Positions 19,424 through 28,072 of a stretch of 64,000 nt of DNA are shown in pieces (position 1 is the stretch's first letter; each line of letters begins with the position of its first letter). Location: positions 1-64,000 of the forward strand of contig DASWKR010000057.1 of NCBI GenBank assembly GCA_036396535.1. The letters run 5' to 3'. The position numbers were made by a program, and so were the translations under genes. The notes beneath the pieces were generated by a model, which made no database searches, was not told where the DNA came from, and saw only the letters and a program-made list of their open reading frames with translations. Source of the DNA: Acidimicrobiia bacterium (GTDB lineage: Bacteria; Actinomycetota; Acidimicrobiia; Spongiisociales; UBA5794).

Positions 19424-21189
19424 CGGGACGACCGCTGACGACGCGGCGCGGCGTGTTCCGGCTGATCCGGTTCGTGCCGGTCCGCTGGTCGATCAACGCA
19501 GTGGTGTGGACCTCGATGTGGGTGATGCCGGTGATCCCGGCGCTCATCATCAAGGCGTTCTTCGACCGGCTGGATGCCGAGGTCGGATTCAACCCGGCAA
19601 CGCTGATCGCCTCGATGATCGCGTACGGGGCCGGAAGGATCGGCGTGATCCTCTTCGGCATGCGCAACGATGCCAACTTCCACTTCAGGATCGGGGCGCT
19701 GCTCAGGCGCAACATGCTCGCAAGGATCTTCCAACTGCCGGGGGCGGCCGCCATCGAGGAATCTCCCGGCGAGGTGATCTCGTACTTCCGCGAGGACATC
19801 GAGCAAACCGAGGAGACGATGTCGTGGACCGTCGACCTCGCCGGCGCGCTCGTGTTCGGGATCGTGGCGACGTTCATCATGGTGTCGGTCGACGGCCGGC
19901 TCACCATCGTGGTGTTCGCCCCTGCCCTGATCGTCATCGCCCTGGTGGCGCGCATCGGCGGTCGCATCCGCCGCTACCGGGAACAGGCGAGGGAGGCGAC
20001 CGAGGCGATCACGGGTGCCCTCGGCGAGACCTTCGGCGCAGTGCAATCCATCAAGGTGGCCCGAGCCGAGGAGTCGATGGTGGGCCACTTCGCCGGGCTC
20101 AACGATGTGCGCCGCGTCGCCATGGTGCGCGACAAGCTGCTGACCGCCATCACCGAGTCGGTGTTCTGGAGCACCCTCAGCATCGGCACGGGTTTCATCC
20201 TGCTGATCGTCGCCACCAGGGTCGGCTCGTCGAACGAGATCACGATCGGCGAGTTCGTGCTGTTCGTCTACTTCCTCGACTTCGTGACCGACGCAGGGGA
20301 GTTCCTCGGGATCGCCATCGTGAAGTTCAAGCAGCTCGGCGTGTCGTTCGACCGGATGGTGAAGCTGTTGCGAGGTGCCCGCCCCGAGAGCCTCGTCGAG
20401 AAGACGGAGCTGTTTCTCACGGGCGACGAAGAGCCACTGTCCGGGATCGGCCAGGGTGAAGCCCGCCTCGAGCTACTCGAGGTTCGGAGCCTCACGTATC
20501 ACTACCCCGGCACGGTCAACGGCGTGGACGACATCGACCTCATAGTGCCCCACGGAAGCTTCACGGTGGTGACTGGCCGGATCGGGTCAGGCAAGACGGC
20601 GCTGCTGAGGGCACTTCTCGGCCTCCTGCCTGCCGAATCGGGCGAGATCGTATGGAACGGCGCCAGGGTGGCCGATCCAGCCGCCTTCTTCGTGCCTCCC
20701 GTGTCGGCCTACACCCCGCAGGTGCCGCGCTTGTTCTCGCTCTCGTTGCGCGACAACTTGCGGCTCGGCCGGGATGACACGGACGAGGAGATCTGGGATG
20801 CCATCCGGTCGGCGGCACTCGACGAGGACGTCGCCGCCATGCCGAATGGCCTCGACACGATCGTCGGGCCGCGCGGCATGCGCCTCTCCGGCGGTCAGGT
20901 GCAGCGCACCGCGGCCGCTCGGATGTTCCTGCGCCGTCCAGCGTTGCTCGTGTTCGACGACCTCTCGTCTGCGCTGGACGTCGAGACGGAGCGCACCCTC
21001 TGGGAACGCCTGTTCAGCAGGCAGGAGGGCGCCACCGCCCTCGTCGTGTCGCACAGGCGCCCGGCACTCCAGCAGGCTGACCAGATCGTCGTCCTCGAAG
21101 ACGGCCGGGTCTCTGCGGTTGGAGACCTGGAGACCCTCCTGGAGACCAGCGACGAGCTGCGGCGACTCTGGTCGGGTGAGATCGAGTAG
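19420..21189 (+). CDS. ABC exporter half-transporter with degenerate Walker B
   Basis: A 589-residue partner of the upstream half-transporter. Membrane domain about 1-330; ATPase with Walker A GRIGSGKTA, Q-loop YTPQVPR, canonical signature LSGGQ, Walker B LLVFDDLS where the catalytic Glu is Asp514, and H-loop SHRRP. This is the asymmetric arrangement known from TM287/288 and BmrCD: one competent and one degenerate ATP site per heterodimer. The competent site would use the Glu507 of the partner and this subunit's LSGGQ. Confidence 0.92.
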   Translation: MTGRPLTTRRGVFRLIRFVPVRWSINAVVWTSMWVMPVIPALIIKAFFDRLDAEVGFNPATLIASMIAYGAGRIGVILFGMRNDANFHFRIGALLRRNMLARIFQLPGAAAIEESPGEVISYFREDIEQTEETMSWTVDLAGALVFGIVATFIMVSVDGRLTIVVFAPALIVIALVARIGGRIRRYREQAREATEAITGALGETFGAVQSIKVARAEESMVGHFAGLNDVRRVAMVRDKLLTAITESVFWSTLSIGTGFILLIVATRVGSSNEITIGEFVLFVYFLDFVTDAGEFLGIAIVKFKQLGVSFDRMVKLLRGARPESLVEKTELFLTGDEEPLSGIGQGEARLELLEVRSLTYHYPGTVNGVDDIDLIVPHGSFTVVTGRIGSGKTALLRALLGLLPAESGEIVWNGARVADPAAFFVPPVSAYTPQVPRLFSLSLRDNLRLGRDDTDEEIWDAIRSAALDEDVAAMPNGLDTIVGPRGMRLSGGQVQRTAAARMFLRRPALLVFDDLSSALDVETERTLWERLFSRQEGATALVVSHRRPALQQADQIVVLEDGRVSAVGDLETLLETSDELRRLWSGEIE

Positions 21190-21265
21190 CGCACCGAGCC
21201 GCCACCCCAAGGTTCCCGTGGCCGGGCACCCCCTCGGGTCGGTCCCTGACGGGACGCTCGCCGGT

Positions 21266-21289
21266 CCCCCGCAAAGCGGGAGACAGCGT
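21266..21289. repeat. Hairpin repeat, family B (single copy)
   Basis: CCCCCGCAAAGCGGG followed by AGACAGCGT, 77 bp after the exporter operon. It is the same element as at 84-108 and in the array at 59838-60000. It might end transcription of the exporter operon, but there is no T-run. Confidence 0.65.
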
Positions 21290-21382
21290 TGGACGAGCCG
21301 GCGCCAGCTCGCCATCGTCTACGGGTGCCCGGCGGCCTCGACCGGAAGCCTCCTGCCGGTCGGCATCCTCGCTACATTCGGT

Positions 21383-21392
21383 CAAACGTTTG
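21383..21392. promoter_or_regulatory. LacI-type operator candidate
   Basis: CAAACGTTTG, a perfect palindrome with the central CG seen in LacI/GalR operators, 13 bp upstream of the cyclase ATG. A -10-like TACATT lies at 21373-21378, so a bound repressor would cover the transcription start. Similar sites are at 24819 and 26446. Confidence 0.5.
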
Positions 21393-21405
21393 CAGAACGG
21401 TGACG

Positions 21406-22407
21406 ATGGACGACGGTCTCCCGACGTATCGACAGCTCTTGCGGCGTGACGATGCCCCGTCCGGATCGTCGTGGGGAGTGTGGGGTGCGAACGATCAACT
21501 GGGGACGCTCAACCTGCTCACAGACGAGCGGACGAGGCGGGCCGCCGCCCTCGTGACACGGGGCGCGGTGTTCCCGCTCAACCTCCCGCTTCACGAACTC
21601 GACCCACAACTGGCGTGGCGAACCCCGGTCGAGCACCACATCCTCCACGTCGGCCACGAGGCGCGTGACGTTCGTGCGGGTGGAGTCGACGACGCTTCGC
21701 AGGGGCATTTCGACCGAGACGACTACCTCGACGGCTTGTGGCTGCAAGGCGGAAGCCAGTGGGACGGGCTCACACACGTCCGCCACCGCGAGCACGGGAA
21801 CTACAACGGTGTGGCGGACGCCGACATACACGGGGGTCCGGGCACGCGCCTGGGCATCGATCAGTGGGCGAAGCGGGCCATCGTCGGCAGAGGCGTGCTT
21901 CTCGACATCCCCGGGTATCGCGCCGCCGCCGGGCTTCCGTACGAGGTCGACAGCTCGTACCAGGTCACCGTCGCCGACCTGGACAGCGCAGCCGGTGCGC
22001 AGGGCGTCACCATCGAAATGGGCGACATCCTGCTCCTCCACACCGGATGGCTTGCGTTCCTTCTGGCAGAGAACCGCTCCGACCGCGAGCGCCTGATGGA
22101 GCACGCGACCCTGCGTTCGCCCGGACTCGAACCGTCCTACGAGATGCTCGAGTGGATCTGGGACAATCGCCTTGCAGCCATCGTCAGCGACAACGGCGGT
22201 GTCGAATCGATGGCGCCAGACCCGCAGTTCTTCCTCCACCTCAATCTGCTCCCGCTGCTCGGGATGCCGATCGGAGAGTTCTGGGATCTCGACGCGCTGG
22301 CTGCCGACTGTGCAGCGGACGGCGCGTACGAATTCCTGTTCGTGAGCATCCCCCTGCCGGTTCGCGGCGGCGTCGGCTCGCCCTCGCAGGCCGTGGCCCT
22401 GAAGTGA
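21406..22407 (+). CDS. Cyclase-family (kynurenine-formamidase-like) hydrolase
   Basis: A 333-residue cytoplasmic protein of the metal-dependent cyclase family. The segment GGSQWDGLTHVRHREHGN (about 115-132) corresponds to the metal-binding motif of the longer cyclase subfamily, and GDILLLHTGW is another family block. Substrates are usually amides, lactones or small cyclic compounds. The ATG is preferred over upstream in-frame codons because family similarity starts near it. A shared palindrome suggests coregulation with the convergent sugar-type importer, so the hydrolase may act on its imported substrate. Confidence 0.82.
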   Translation: MDDGLPTYRQLLRRDDAPSGSSWGVWGANDQLGTLNLLTDERTRRAAALVTRGAVFPLNLPLHELDPQLAWRTPVEHHILHVGHEARDVRAGGVDDASQGHFDRDDYLDGLWLQGGSQWDGLTHVRHREHGNYNGVADADIHGGPGTRLGIDQWAKRAIVGRGVLLDIPGYRAAAGLPYEVDSSYQVTVADLDSAAGAQGVTIEMGDILLLHTGWLAFLLAENRSDRERLMEHATLRSPGLEPSYEMLEWIWDNRLAAIVSDNGGVESMAPDPQFFLHLNLLPLLGMPIGEFWDLDALAADCAADGAYEFLFVSIPLPVRGGVGSPSQAVALK

Positions 22408-22430
22408 GGTGTTGGAGCAACCACCGCCCG

Positions 22431-22474
22431 CTTCTGCGTCCCTGCATCGCACATGGGCGACGCCAGTACGCGGA
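22431..22474. repeat. Family-A intergenic repeat, degenerate copy
   Basis: CTTCTGCGTCCCTGCATCGC then ACATGGGCGACGCC and a changed right arm. It lies between convergent genes and appears decayed relative to the 49-bp consensus. Confidence 0.6.
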
Positions 22475-22485
22475 ACCCCAGAAAC

Positions 22486-23520
22486 CTAGGTCTCCTCGGC
22501 CTCGCCTGCGGTCACCCTGGCAAGCACGAGAGCGATGAGGATCACGGCTCCGAATGCGGCGTCGATCCAGAACGGCTGGATCCGTGACAGCGTCAGGATG
22601 TTGCCGATGACGCCGAGCAGGACGACCCCGGTGAGCGCACCGAACATCGTGCCCCGGCCGCCGCTGAGACTGATCCCGCCGATGACGCTGGCGGCGAACA
22701 CAGTGAAGATCATGTTCTGGCCCTGGCCGGAGAGCACCGAAGCCAGTCTCCCCGTGAGCAGCAGGCCCGCGATGGCGGCGAGCACCGAGCCTGCAATGTA
22801 GACGACCCAGATGACCCGCTCGACCCTGATGCCCGCCGCCCTTGCCGCCTCGGCGTTGCCGCCGACGGCGTATATCGACCGTCCGAAGCTGTGGCGACTG
22901 AGGAAGAGCCCGACGCCTAGGAACAGGACGGCGGCGATCCACACCGAGGCCGGGACGCCGAGCCATCTCGCCGAGCCCAGGTAGGTGAAAGCGGTCGGCA
23001 GGTCGTAGAGCGTCCGCCCGTCGGTGAGCCCGATGGTGACGCCTCTCAGGAGGATGAGCATCGCCAGCGTCACCATGAAGGCGTTGAGCCTCAGCTTGGC
23101 GACGAACCAGCCGTTGACGACTCCGATGACGGCACCGACCACGAGCAGGATCGCCACGGCGACATAGGGATTGATGCCGAAGCCCTTGCCGCCGATCGAA
23201 GGCGCTGCGATCAGCCACGCCGCGAACATCGGGGCGACGCCGACCGTCGACTCGAGCGACAGGTCGAACTTGCCGACGACGAGGATGAGCGCCTCGGCGA
23301 GGACGAGCACCGCCAACTCCGAAGACTGCTGGAGGATGTTGATGATGTTCGCCCTTGTGAGGAAGGCGTCGTGGACGAACGAACCGATCACGACTGCGAC
23401 CGCAACGACCGGCAACAGGGCGAACTTCTGCAGGAAGACCGTCACCGGCCTCGTACGGTTGAGGACCGACCAGCCAGGCTCGGCACCCGGGCTGGGGCCG
23501 TCCGCTGTCGCCGAATCCAT
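22486..23520 (-). CDS. Ribose-type ABC transporter permease
   Basis: A 344-residue integral membrane protein of the BPD_transp_2 (RbsC/BmpC) type, about eight to ten helices. It contains KFDLSLESTVGVAPMFAAW and GGRGTMFGALTGVVLLGVI, both typical of the family. It is the last gene in the order ATPase, binding protein, permease. A strong hairpin lies between it and the binding-protein gene, which would lower permease expression relative to the binding protein. Sugar or nucleoside-like substrates are usual. Confidence 0.93.
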   Translation of the reverse strand: MDSATADGPSPGAEPGWSVLNRTRPVTVFLQKFALLPVVAVAVVIGSFVHDAFLTRANIINILQQSSELAVLVLAEALILVVGKFDLSLESTVGVAPMFAAWLIAAPSIGGKGFGINPYVAVAILLVVGAVIGVVNGWFVAKLRLNAFMVTLAMLILLRGVTIGLTDGRTLYDLPTAFTYLGSARWLGVPASVWIAAVLFLGVGLFLSRHSFGRSIYAVGGNAEAARAAGIRVERVIWVVYIAGSVLAAIAGLLLTGRLASVLSGQGQNMIFTVFAASVIGGISLSGGRGTMFGALTGVVLLGVIGNILTLSRIQPFWIDAAFGAVILIALVLARVTAGEAEET

Positions 23521-23626
23521 GCGGCCGCCCTCTCTCGATCGGTCGTCACATGCCCCGAGCGGCGATGCCAGGCGCCCGGCGCCGCCGCACCATTTCCCCC
23601 CCGGCCACGGTCGTCAAGCCGGCCGC

Positions 23627-23672
23627 GACGAGCGCGGAGTGCCCCAGGAAGCAAGGACGCTCCGCGCTCGTC
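23627..23672 (-). promoter_or_regulatory. Intercistronic stem-loop
   Basis: GACGAGCGCGGAG pairs perfectly (13 bp) with CTCCGCGCTCGTC around a 20-nt loop, 24 bp after the binding-protein stop. There is no T-run. Such hairpins often protect the upstream message from decay and set a binding-protein:permease ratio; that role is inferred. Confidence 0.7.
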
Positions 23673-23696
23673 CGCTCATGGTCGGACAGGGCGATC

Positions 23697-24761
23697 TCAG
23701 CCCTCGACCTGGTTGGCCCACAACGCCGGATCGTCGACGTTGTCGATCGTCACCAGGACGGCGGCCACCAGGTCCATCAGGTTGCCGCTGAACTCGACGA
23801 TCTCGCTGCCGTGGTCGGTCGGTCCGACCTCGAACGCCTCGCTATTCATCGCGGCGACGAGATACTCGACGCCCAGTGAGGCGTAGAGGTCGATCGGCTG
23901 CGAGATGGCGGCGTCCAACTCGCCCGAGCGCACGAGGTCGAGAGCCTCCCTGGTGGCGTCGATGCTGATGTTGTAGATGTGGCCCTCCTCACCGACCTTG
24001 GCGGTGTAGCCCGCCTGGGCGAGAACGGCGTTCGTGGCAGCCAGGGCGTACTCGGACTGCTGGAAGACACCCTTCAGGTCGGGGTTCGCCGTGAGCACCG
24101 TTTGCAGCGCAGCCACCTGCTTTTGCGGATCCCAATCGGTCGGCTCTTCGATGAGCTCGATGTCTGGGTACTGCGCCATGCACTCGGCGAAGCCCTGGGT
24201 TCTCTCGCGTCCGTTGATGGACGTGGCCGCGCCCTGCAGGGACAGCACCTTGCCCTCGTACCCGATCGCCTCCGCCATGTCCTCACAGGCGATCGTCCCC
24301 ATGCCGATGTTGTCGACGCGGACGATCATCGCGACCGGACCGCCGTCTGGCCCGACGTCGATGGCGACGGTCGTCACGCCCTGCTCCTCCGCGTACTCGA
24401 GGGCCGGGACGATGGCGTTGCTGTCGTTGGCGAACACGACCAGCCCGTCTGCGCCCGCCGAGATCAGGTTGCGGATGTCGGTGTTCTGCTGGGCCGAGTC
24501 GCTGTCGGCGTTGGTGGGCGGGAGCACCTCGAACGAGGCGCCCTCACCTGCGGCGGCGACGAGGTCTTGGAGCACGACCGAGTACTCGTTGAACAGGAAC
24601 GGGGCCGAGTAGCCGAGCTGCAGCATCTCCGCTGCCGCCGTGGTGGTGGCCTCGCCGCCGCCTGCAGTGGTGGTCGTTTCGTCGCCTGACTCTCCGCATG
24701 CCACCGCCAAGAGTGCGAAGGTCAATCCGAGCACGGCATATCTGGTACTCGCGCGATGCAT
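23697..24761 (-). CDS. Sugar-type ABC substrate-binding lipoprotein
   Basis: A 354-residue periplasmic-binding-protein type 1 protein (Peripla_BP_4-like) with lipobox LLAVAC (Cys22), so it is anchored outside the membrane. A Thr/Gly/Ala-rich spacer follows the Cys. The hinge and binding segments include NTDIRNLISAGADGLVVFAN and TNAVLAQAGY, as in ribose-type proteins. ATG 24761 is chosen because it opens the signal peptide and has AAGGAGA upstream; longer in-frame extensions do not. It serves the permease and ATPase on either side. Confidence 0.92.
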   Translation of the reverse strand: MHRASTRYAVLGLTFALLAVACGESGDETTTTAGGGEATTTAAAEMLQLGYSAPFLFNEYSVVLQDLVAAAGEGASFEVLPPTNADSDSAQQNTDIRNLISAGADGLVVFANDSNAIVPALEYAEEQGVTTVAIDVGPDGGPVAMIVRVDNIGMGTIACEDMAEAIGYEGKVLSLQGAATSINGRERTQGFAECMAQYPDIELIEEPTDWDPQKQVAALQTVLTANPDLKGVFQQSEYALAATNAVLAQAGYTAKVGEEGHIYNISIDATREALDLVRSGELDAAISQPIDLYASLGVEYLVAAMNSEAFEVGPTDHGSEIVEFSGNLMDLVAAVLVTIDNVDDPALWANQVEG

Positions 24762-24818
24762 GCGCGTCTCCTTGTCTCCCCGGTGATCGTGCGCCCGCGG
24801 CGCGGGCGTCACGGCGCC

Positions 24819-24830
24819 GCAAACGTTCGC
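24819..24830. promoter_or_regulatory. LacI-type operator candidate
   Basis: GCAAACGTTCGC, one mismatch from GCAAACGTTTGC, 58 bp upstream of the binding-protein ATG. A further half-site TCAAACGG is at 24848. It matches the sites at 21383 and 26446. Confidence 0.45.
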
Positions 24831-24872
24831 ATTGAGGTGAGGGTGTGTCAAACGGTCCGAGGCAGCGAACTC

Positions 24873-26378
24873 TCAGATGCCCTCGATGGCGGACACGAGC
24901 TGGTGCTCGTCCCAGCCCTTCTCGAACTCGCCGACGATCTCGCCGGCGAACATGACGAGCACCCGGTCGCACAACGCCAGTTCGTCCAGCTCGTCCGAGA
25001 CCATCAGCACCGCGGTGTCGACCGATTCCTGGATGGCCGTCATGAGGATCACCTTCGAGGCGATGTCGACGCCTGCCGTCGGGTTGGCGAGCACGAGCAC
25101 CTTCGGGTCGGACGACAGGGCCCTGCCCATGACGGTCTTCTGCTGGTTGCCTCCGGACAGCTCGGTCACGAGCTGCTCGGGCCGACCGACGACGTCGAGG
25201 AACTCGATGAGTCGGGTGGCGGTCGCCCGGCGACGCTTGAAGTCGACGAAGCCGCCACGGCCGAGCCCCCTGAGGATCGGCAGCGTCACGTTCTCCTCGA
25301 TCGACAGGTTCGGTGAGAAACCCCGGGCGTGTCTGTCCTGCGGGACGTACCCGACGCCCGCGGCGATCGAGCCGGCAACGTCGCCGGGCTCGAGGACTGC
25401 GTCGCCGACGACGATCTCGCCGCGGTCGTGCTTGACGATGCCGACGATGGCGTCTGCGACGTGGCCCTTGCCCGACCCGGCGAGCCCGGCCAGCCCGACG
25501 AACTCACCGCGCCGGACCGTGATGTCGACGTCGCGGCACTCGGTGCCGACGCCGAGGCCCCGCACCTGGAGCACCGCGTCTGCTTCCGCGGCCGCCACGC
25601 GGTGACGCTCGGGCACCTCGCCTGCGGCGCGCCCGACCATCGCGGTCACGATGTCCTCCGTCGTCAGGTCGTCGACCCGGGCCGTCGTCACGTGCCGGCC
25701 GTCCCGCAGCACCGTGACCTTCTGGCACACCTGATGGATCTCGTCGAGGTGGTGCGAGATGTAGAGGAACGTGACCCCGCTCTCTTGGAGTCGCCGCATG
25801 TGGTCGAAGAGCTGCTCGATGTCCGAGCCCTTGAGCTGGGCGGTCGGCTCGTCGAGCACGATGAAGCGGGATCCGAGCCGCAGCGCCCTGGCGATCTCGA
25901 CGAGCTGGCGCTGGCCGACGTCGAGCCGGGAGGCGTCGACACCGACGTCGACGTCGATGCCCCACTCATCGAGCAGCTTCCTGCCCTCGGCGCGCATCGT
26001 CCTCCACCTGATGAGCCCCGCCTTGGCATCGGGGTATGCGTTGAGGAAGAGGTTCTCGGCGACCGTGAGGCTGGGGATGACCGTCGACTTCTGATAGACG
26101 CAGGCGACCTGCTCGCGCCATCCGGTCCTGTCTGCCATCCCCGGGGCGGCCTCGCCGTTGAAGCGCACCTCACCTGCGTCCGGCTTGATGAGACCCGTGA
26201 TGACCCCGACCAGCGTCGACTTGCCGGCGCCGTTGCGCCCGACGAGGGCGTGCGACTCGCGAGGGAGGACGGCCATGGTCACGTCCCGCAGCGCCCTGGT
26301 CACGCCGAAGGACTTCGAGATCCCACTGACCGCCACCACCGGCGCTTCGTTTGGCTGGACGGCAGCCTCAGCGTTCAC
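24873..26378 (-). CDS. Ribose-type ABC transporter ATPase (double NBD)
   Basis: A protein of about 501 residues with two fused ATPase domains, as in RbsA/XylG. NBD1 has Walker A GRNGAGKST, signature-region LDVGQRQLVEIA and Walker B FIVLDEPTAQL. NBD2 has the degenerate loop GLAGSGKG, LSGGNQQK and VLVLANPTAGVD (no catalytic Glu), all normal for this family. GTG 26378 is preferred: GAGGG lies five bases before it and it leaves a normal N-terminus; an in-frame ATG at 26438 without a good site is the alternative. A palindrome at 26446 sits upstream. Confidence 0.92.
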   Translation of the reverse strand: MNAEAAVQPNEAPVVAVSGISKSFGVTRALRDVTMAVLPRESHALVGRNGAGKSTLVGVITGLIKPDAGEVRFNGEAAPGMADRTGWREQVACVYQKSTVIPSLTVAENLFLNAYPDAKAGLIRWRTMRAEGRKLLDEWGIDVDVGVDASRLDVGQRQLVEIARALRLGSRFIVLDEPTAQLKGSDIEQLFDHMRRLQESGVTFLYISHHLDEIHQVCQKVTVLRDGRHVTTARVDDLTTEDIVTAMVGRAAGEVPERHRVAAAEADAVLQVRGLGVGTECRDVDITVRRGEFVGLAGLAGSGKGHVADAIVGIVKHDRGEIVVGDAVLEPGDVAGSIAAGVGYVPQDRHARGFSPNLSIEENVTLPILRGLGRGGFVDFKRRRATATRLIEFLDVVGRPEQLVTELSGGNQQKTVMGRALSSDPKVLVLANPTAGVDIASKVILMTAIQESVDTAVLMVSDELDELALCDRVLVMFAGEIVGEFEKGWDEHQLVSAIEGI

Positions 26379-26445
26379 GATGTCCCTCGATCGCGGTCGG
26401 CGGGACTCACTGCGCTCGATCCCTGGTGTCTCGGGCATCCGGTGT

Positions 26446-26457
26446 GCAAACCTTTGC
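26446..26457. promoter_or_regulatory. LacI-type operator candidate
   Basis: GCAAACCTTTGC, one base from the perfect palindrome GCAAACGTTTGC, about 70 bp upstream of the ATPase GTG start. It is the third such site around this importer and the cyclase gene. No LacI-family gene is in the window. Confidence 0.45.
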
Positions 26458-26510
26458 GCCGCTGCGCAGCGAGCGTAGGGGTCGGGCGGGGGGCCGTCAA
26501 AGGGTAGGGC

Positions 26511-26951
26511 TCAGGGCACACCGCGCAGCAAGGTCACCTCGGCCTCGGCGGAAACCCGGATGGGATCGGCGTCACCTCCGAACACGGAGACCGCCCTCAG
26601 CAACGTGAGCGGGACGTCCCGTCGATACCGGACGAACACCGTGTCGGTGGCGATGCCGACCTCGACGTCCGGACCGGGGCACTGCCCTGCCGGGACGCCG
26701 GCGTGCTCGGCGAGGTAGGAGCAGACACGCTCCCTGGCGAGCGAGGCGTCGAGGCGTGCCGGAAGGTCCGCATAGAGGGCATCGGCGTCGATGGCGGTCG
26801 CTCCTGCGATGGCGGCTCCGTCGACGATCCCGGCGACCTCGCGATGGTCGGACAGGACGCGCCACAGGTCGACAGAGATCCCACCGAGGAACAAGACCAT
26901 CATGGCCAACAGAAGCACCATCACAGGCGAGGAGAACCCATCTTGATCCAT
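26511..26951 (-). CDS. TadE/TadG-like pseudopilin-type protein
   Basis: A 146-residue protein starting MDQDGFSSPVMVLLLAMMVL. It has a short charged leader, Gly-Phe, then a hydrophobic helix, like TadE/TadG minor pilins processed by prepilin peptidase, although position 5 after the Gly is Val, not Glu. A segment DGAAIAGATAID is typical of Tad-associated proteins (TadG-like). The ATG overlaps the upstream stop by one base (TGATG), with CAGGAG nine bases before it. It is the last gene of the small-pilin operon. It probably sits in the membrane and envelope as an accessory pilus part. Confidence 0.8.
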   Translation of the reverse strand: MDQDGFSSPVMVLLLAMMVLFLGGISVDLWRVLSDHREVAGIVDGAAIAGATAIDADALYADLPARLDASLARERVCSYLAEHAGVPAGQCPGPDVEVGIATDTVFVRYRRDVPLTLLRAVSVFGGDADPIRVSAEAEVTLLRGVP

Positions 26952-27400
26952 CACGGAAGGCTCCTGAAATCGTCGACGCGCTCGGTGTGCTCTGCGGTGT
27001 ACGTCATCTCCGTCCACCGCTCGGGGATGAGTGGGATGGCGACCGCGGGGATGGGGACGGCGACGGTGACGATCACCTCATTGCCCCGGACGAGTTCGTT
27101 CCCCAGGGTGCCCGCGATCGAGACGGTCATGCACCCGGCCCCGGCACAGGCGATCTCGCCCAGGCCGTGGTTGGCGGCGATCTCGTCGGCGAGTGCGAGA
27201 GCGGCGCCTGTCCCGCTCTGCCAATCGTCTGCGAGCACCACGGCGCGGGCCGCCTCCTGGGCGATGAGCCGGGCGACGTTCGTCCGCTCACCCCAGGTGC
27301 CGATCGTGAGCACGAGGATGGCGACAGGCATGAGGAGAAGCCCGAGGCCGATCGTCCACTCGACGGCGGTGAACCCACGTTCGCCACGTTCGGCCTTCAC
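26951..27400 (-). CDS. TadE-like pseudopilin
   Basis: A 149-residue protein. MKAERGERGFTAVEWTIGLG shows a class-III signal: Gly, Phe, and Glu at +5 of the mature form (cut after G in ERG), then one hydrophobic helix. The rest is extracytoplasmic with a Cys pair (IACAGAGCM). It is TadE-like by size and layout. The GTG start overlaps the stop of the gene before it (GTGA). It is one of three TadE-type genes in a row. Confidence 0.82.
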   Translation of the reverse strand: MKAERGERGFTAVEWTIGLGLLLMPVAILVLTIGTWGERTNVARLIAQEAARAVVLADDWQSGTGAALALADEIAANHGLGEIACAGAGCMTVSIAGTLGNELVRGNEVIVTVAVPIPAVAIPLIPERWTEMTYTAEHTERVDDFRSLP

Positions 27401-27810
27401 GGCGAGGCCGGTTCGTCGACCGGCCGTTCGACGACGGAGCGGCCCTCGATGTCGATGTCGATCTTCGGAAGACCACCCACCCACCAATCGAATTGACCGG
27501 TCGCTCTGGCGACCATCACGCCCCCGGCGTCCCCACACGTGACCACGATCGACTCCCCGAGTCCGCCGCGCAGCAGGCCGGACTCGCCGCGCAGGATGCG
27601 ATCTGCTCGCTCGGCACATTCGTCTGCCGTGCGACCGAGCGCCGCACCCCATCGGGCTCCCTCGTCGACGGCGGCGCGGATGGCACCACCCCCGTACTGG
27701 AAGGCGATCACGTTGGCGATCATCAGCAGCAGCACCATGGCGAACGAGATCATCACCACCCACTGGATGGCGGCGAACCCGTCCTCGGCGCGCCCGGCGG
27801 GCAGCGTCAA
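27397..27810 (-). CDS. TadE-like pseudopilin, Gln in place of Glu5
   Basis: A protein of about 137 residues with AEDGFAAIQWVVMISFAMVL: the Gly-Phe junction and helix of a TadE protein, but Gln rather than Glu at mature position 5. The C-terminal half has two Cys (ECAERA and VTCGDAG). The start is assigned to a TTG overlapping the Flp stop (TTGA); its Shine-Dalgarno is too close, so the start is uncertain and translation is probably coupled. Confidence 0.75.
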   Translation of the reverse strand: MTLPAGRAEDGFAAIQWVVMISFAMVLLLMIANVIAFQYGGGAIRAAVDEGARWGAALGRTADECAERADRILRGESGLLRGGLGESIVVTCGDAGGVMVARATGQFDWWVGGLPKIDIDIEGRSVVERPVDEPASP

Positions 27811-27980
27811 CCTCCCGGTACGCCGAACGTGTCTCGGATCCAGTTGACGACGTCGACGCCGAGCACCTCGAGCACGCCCCAGATGGCGACGAGTACGAGC
27901 AAGCCGACGGCGGCGATGCCGATAGCCTCGGCCGTCTGGAACCCGCTCTCGGATTCGAGCGTCGTCCATGCCTTACTCAT
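27807..27980 (-). CDS. Flp-like small pilin
   Basis: A 57-residue protein: leader MSKAWTTLESESG, cut predicted after Gly13, then FQTAEAIGIAAVGLLVLVAI with Glu at position 5 of the mature form. This is the prepilin peptidase signature, and the size is that of Flp/Fap major pilins. It is the first of four small envelope genes (27980 down to 26511), with a strong site AAGGAGAGACC. Likely the pilus subunit of this Tad system. Confidence 0.82.
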   Translation of the reverse strand: MSKAWTTLESESGFQTAEAIGIAAVGLLVLVAIWGVLEVLGVDVVNWIRDTFGVPGG

Positions 27981-28013
27981 GGTCTCTCCTTCCCCACGAA
28001 CAACGGACCCCTC

Positions 28014-28061
28014 GTTCCTGCGTCCCCACATCGCGTATGTGCGACCAGGGGACGCACGAAC
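28014..28061. repeat. Family-A intergenic palindromic repeat
   Basis: GTTCCTGCGTCC and GGACGCACGAAC arms with an inner CGCGTATGTGCG. It sits inside the Tad cluster, between the TadC-like gene and the Flp gene, so it divides the assembly genes from the pilin genes. Confidence 0.85.
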
Positions 28062-28072
28062 ACGTGGGCGGC

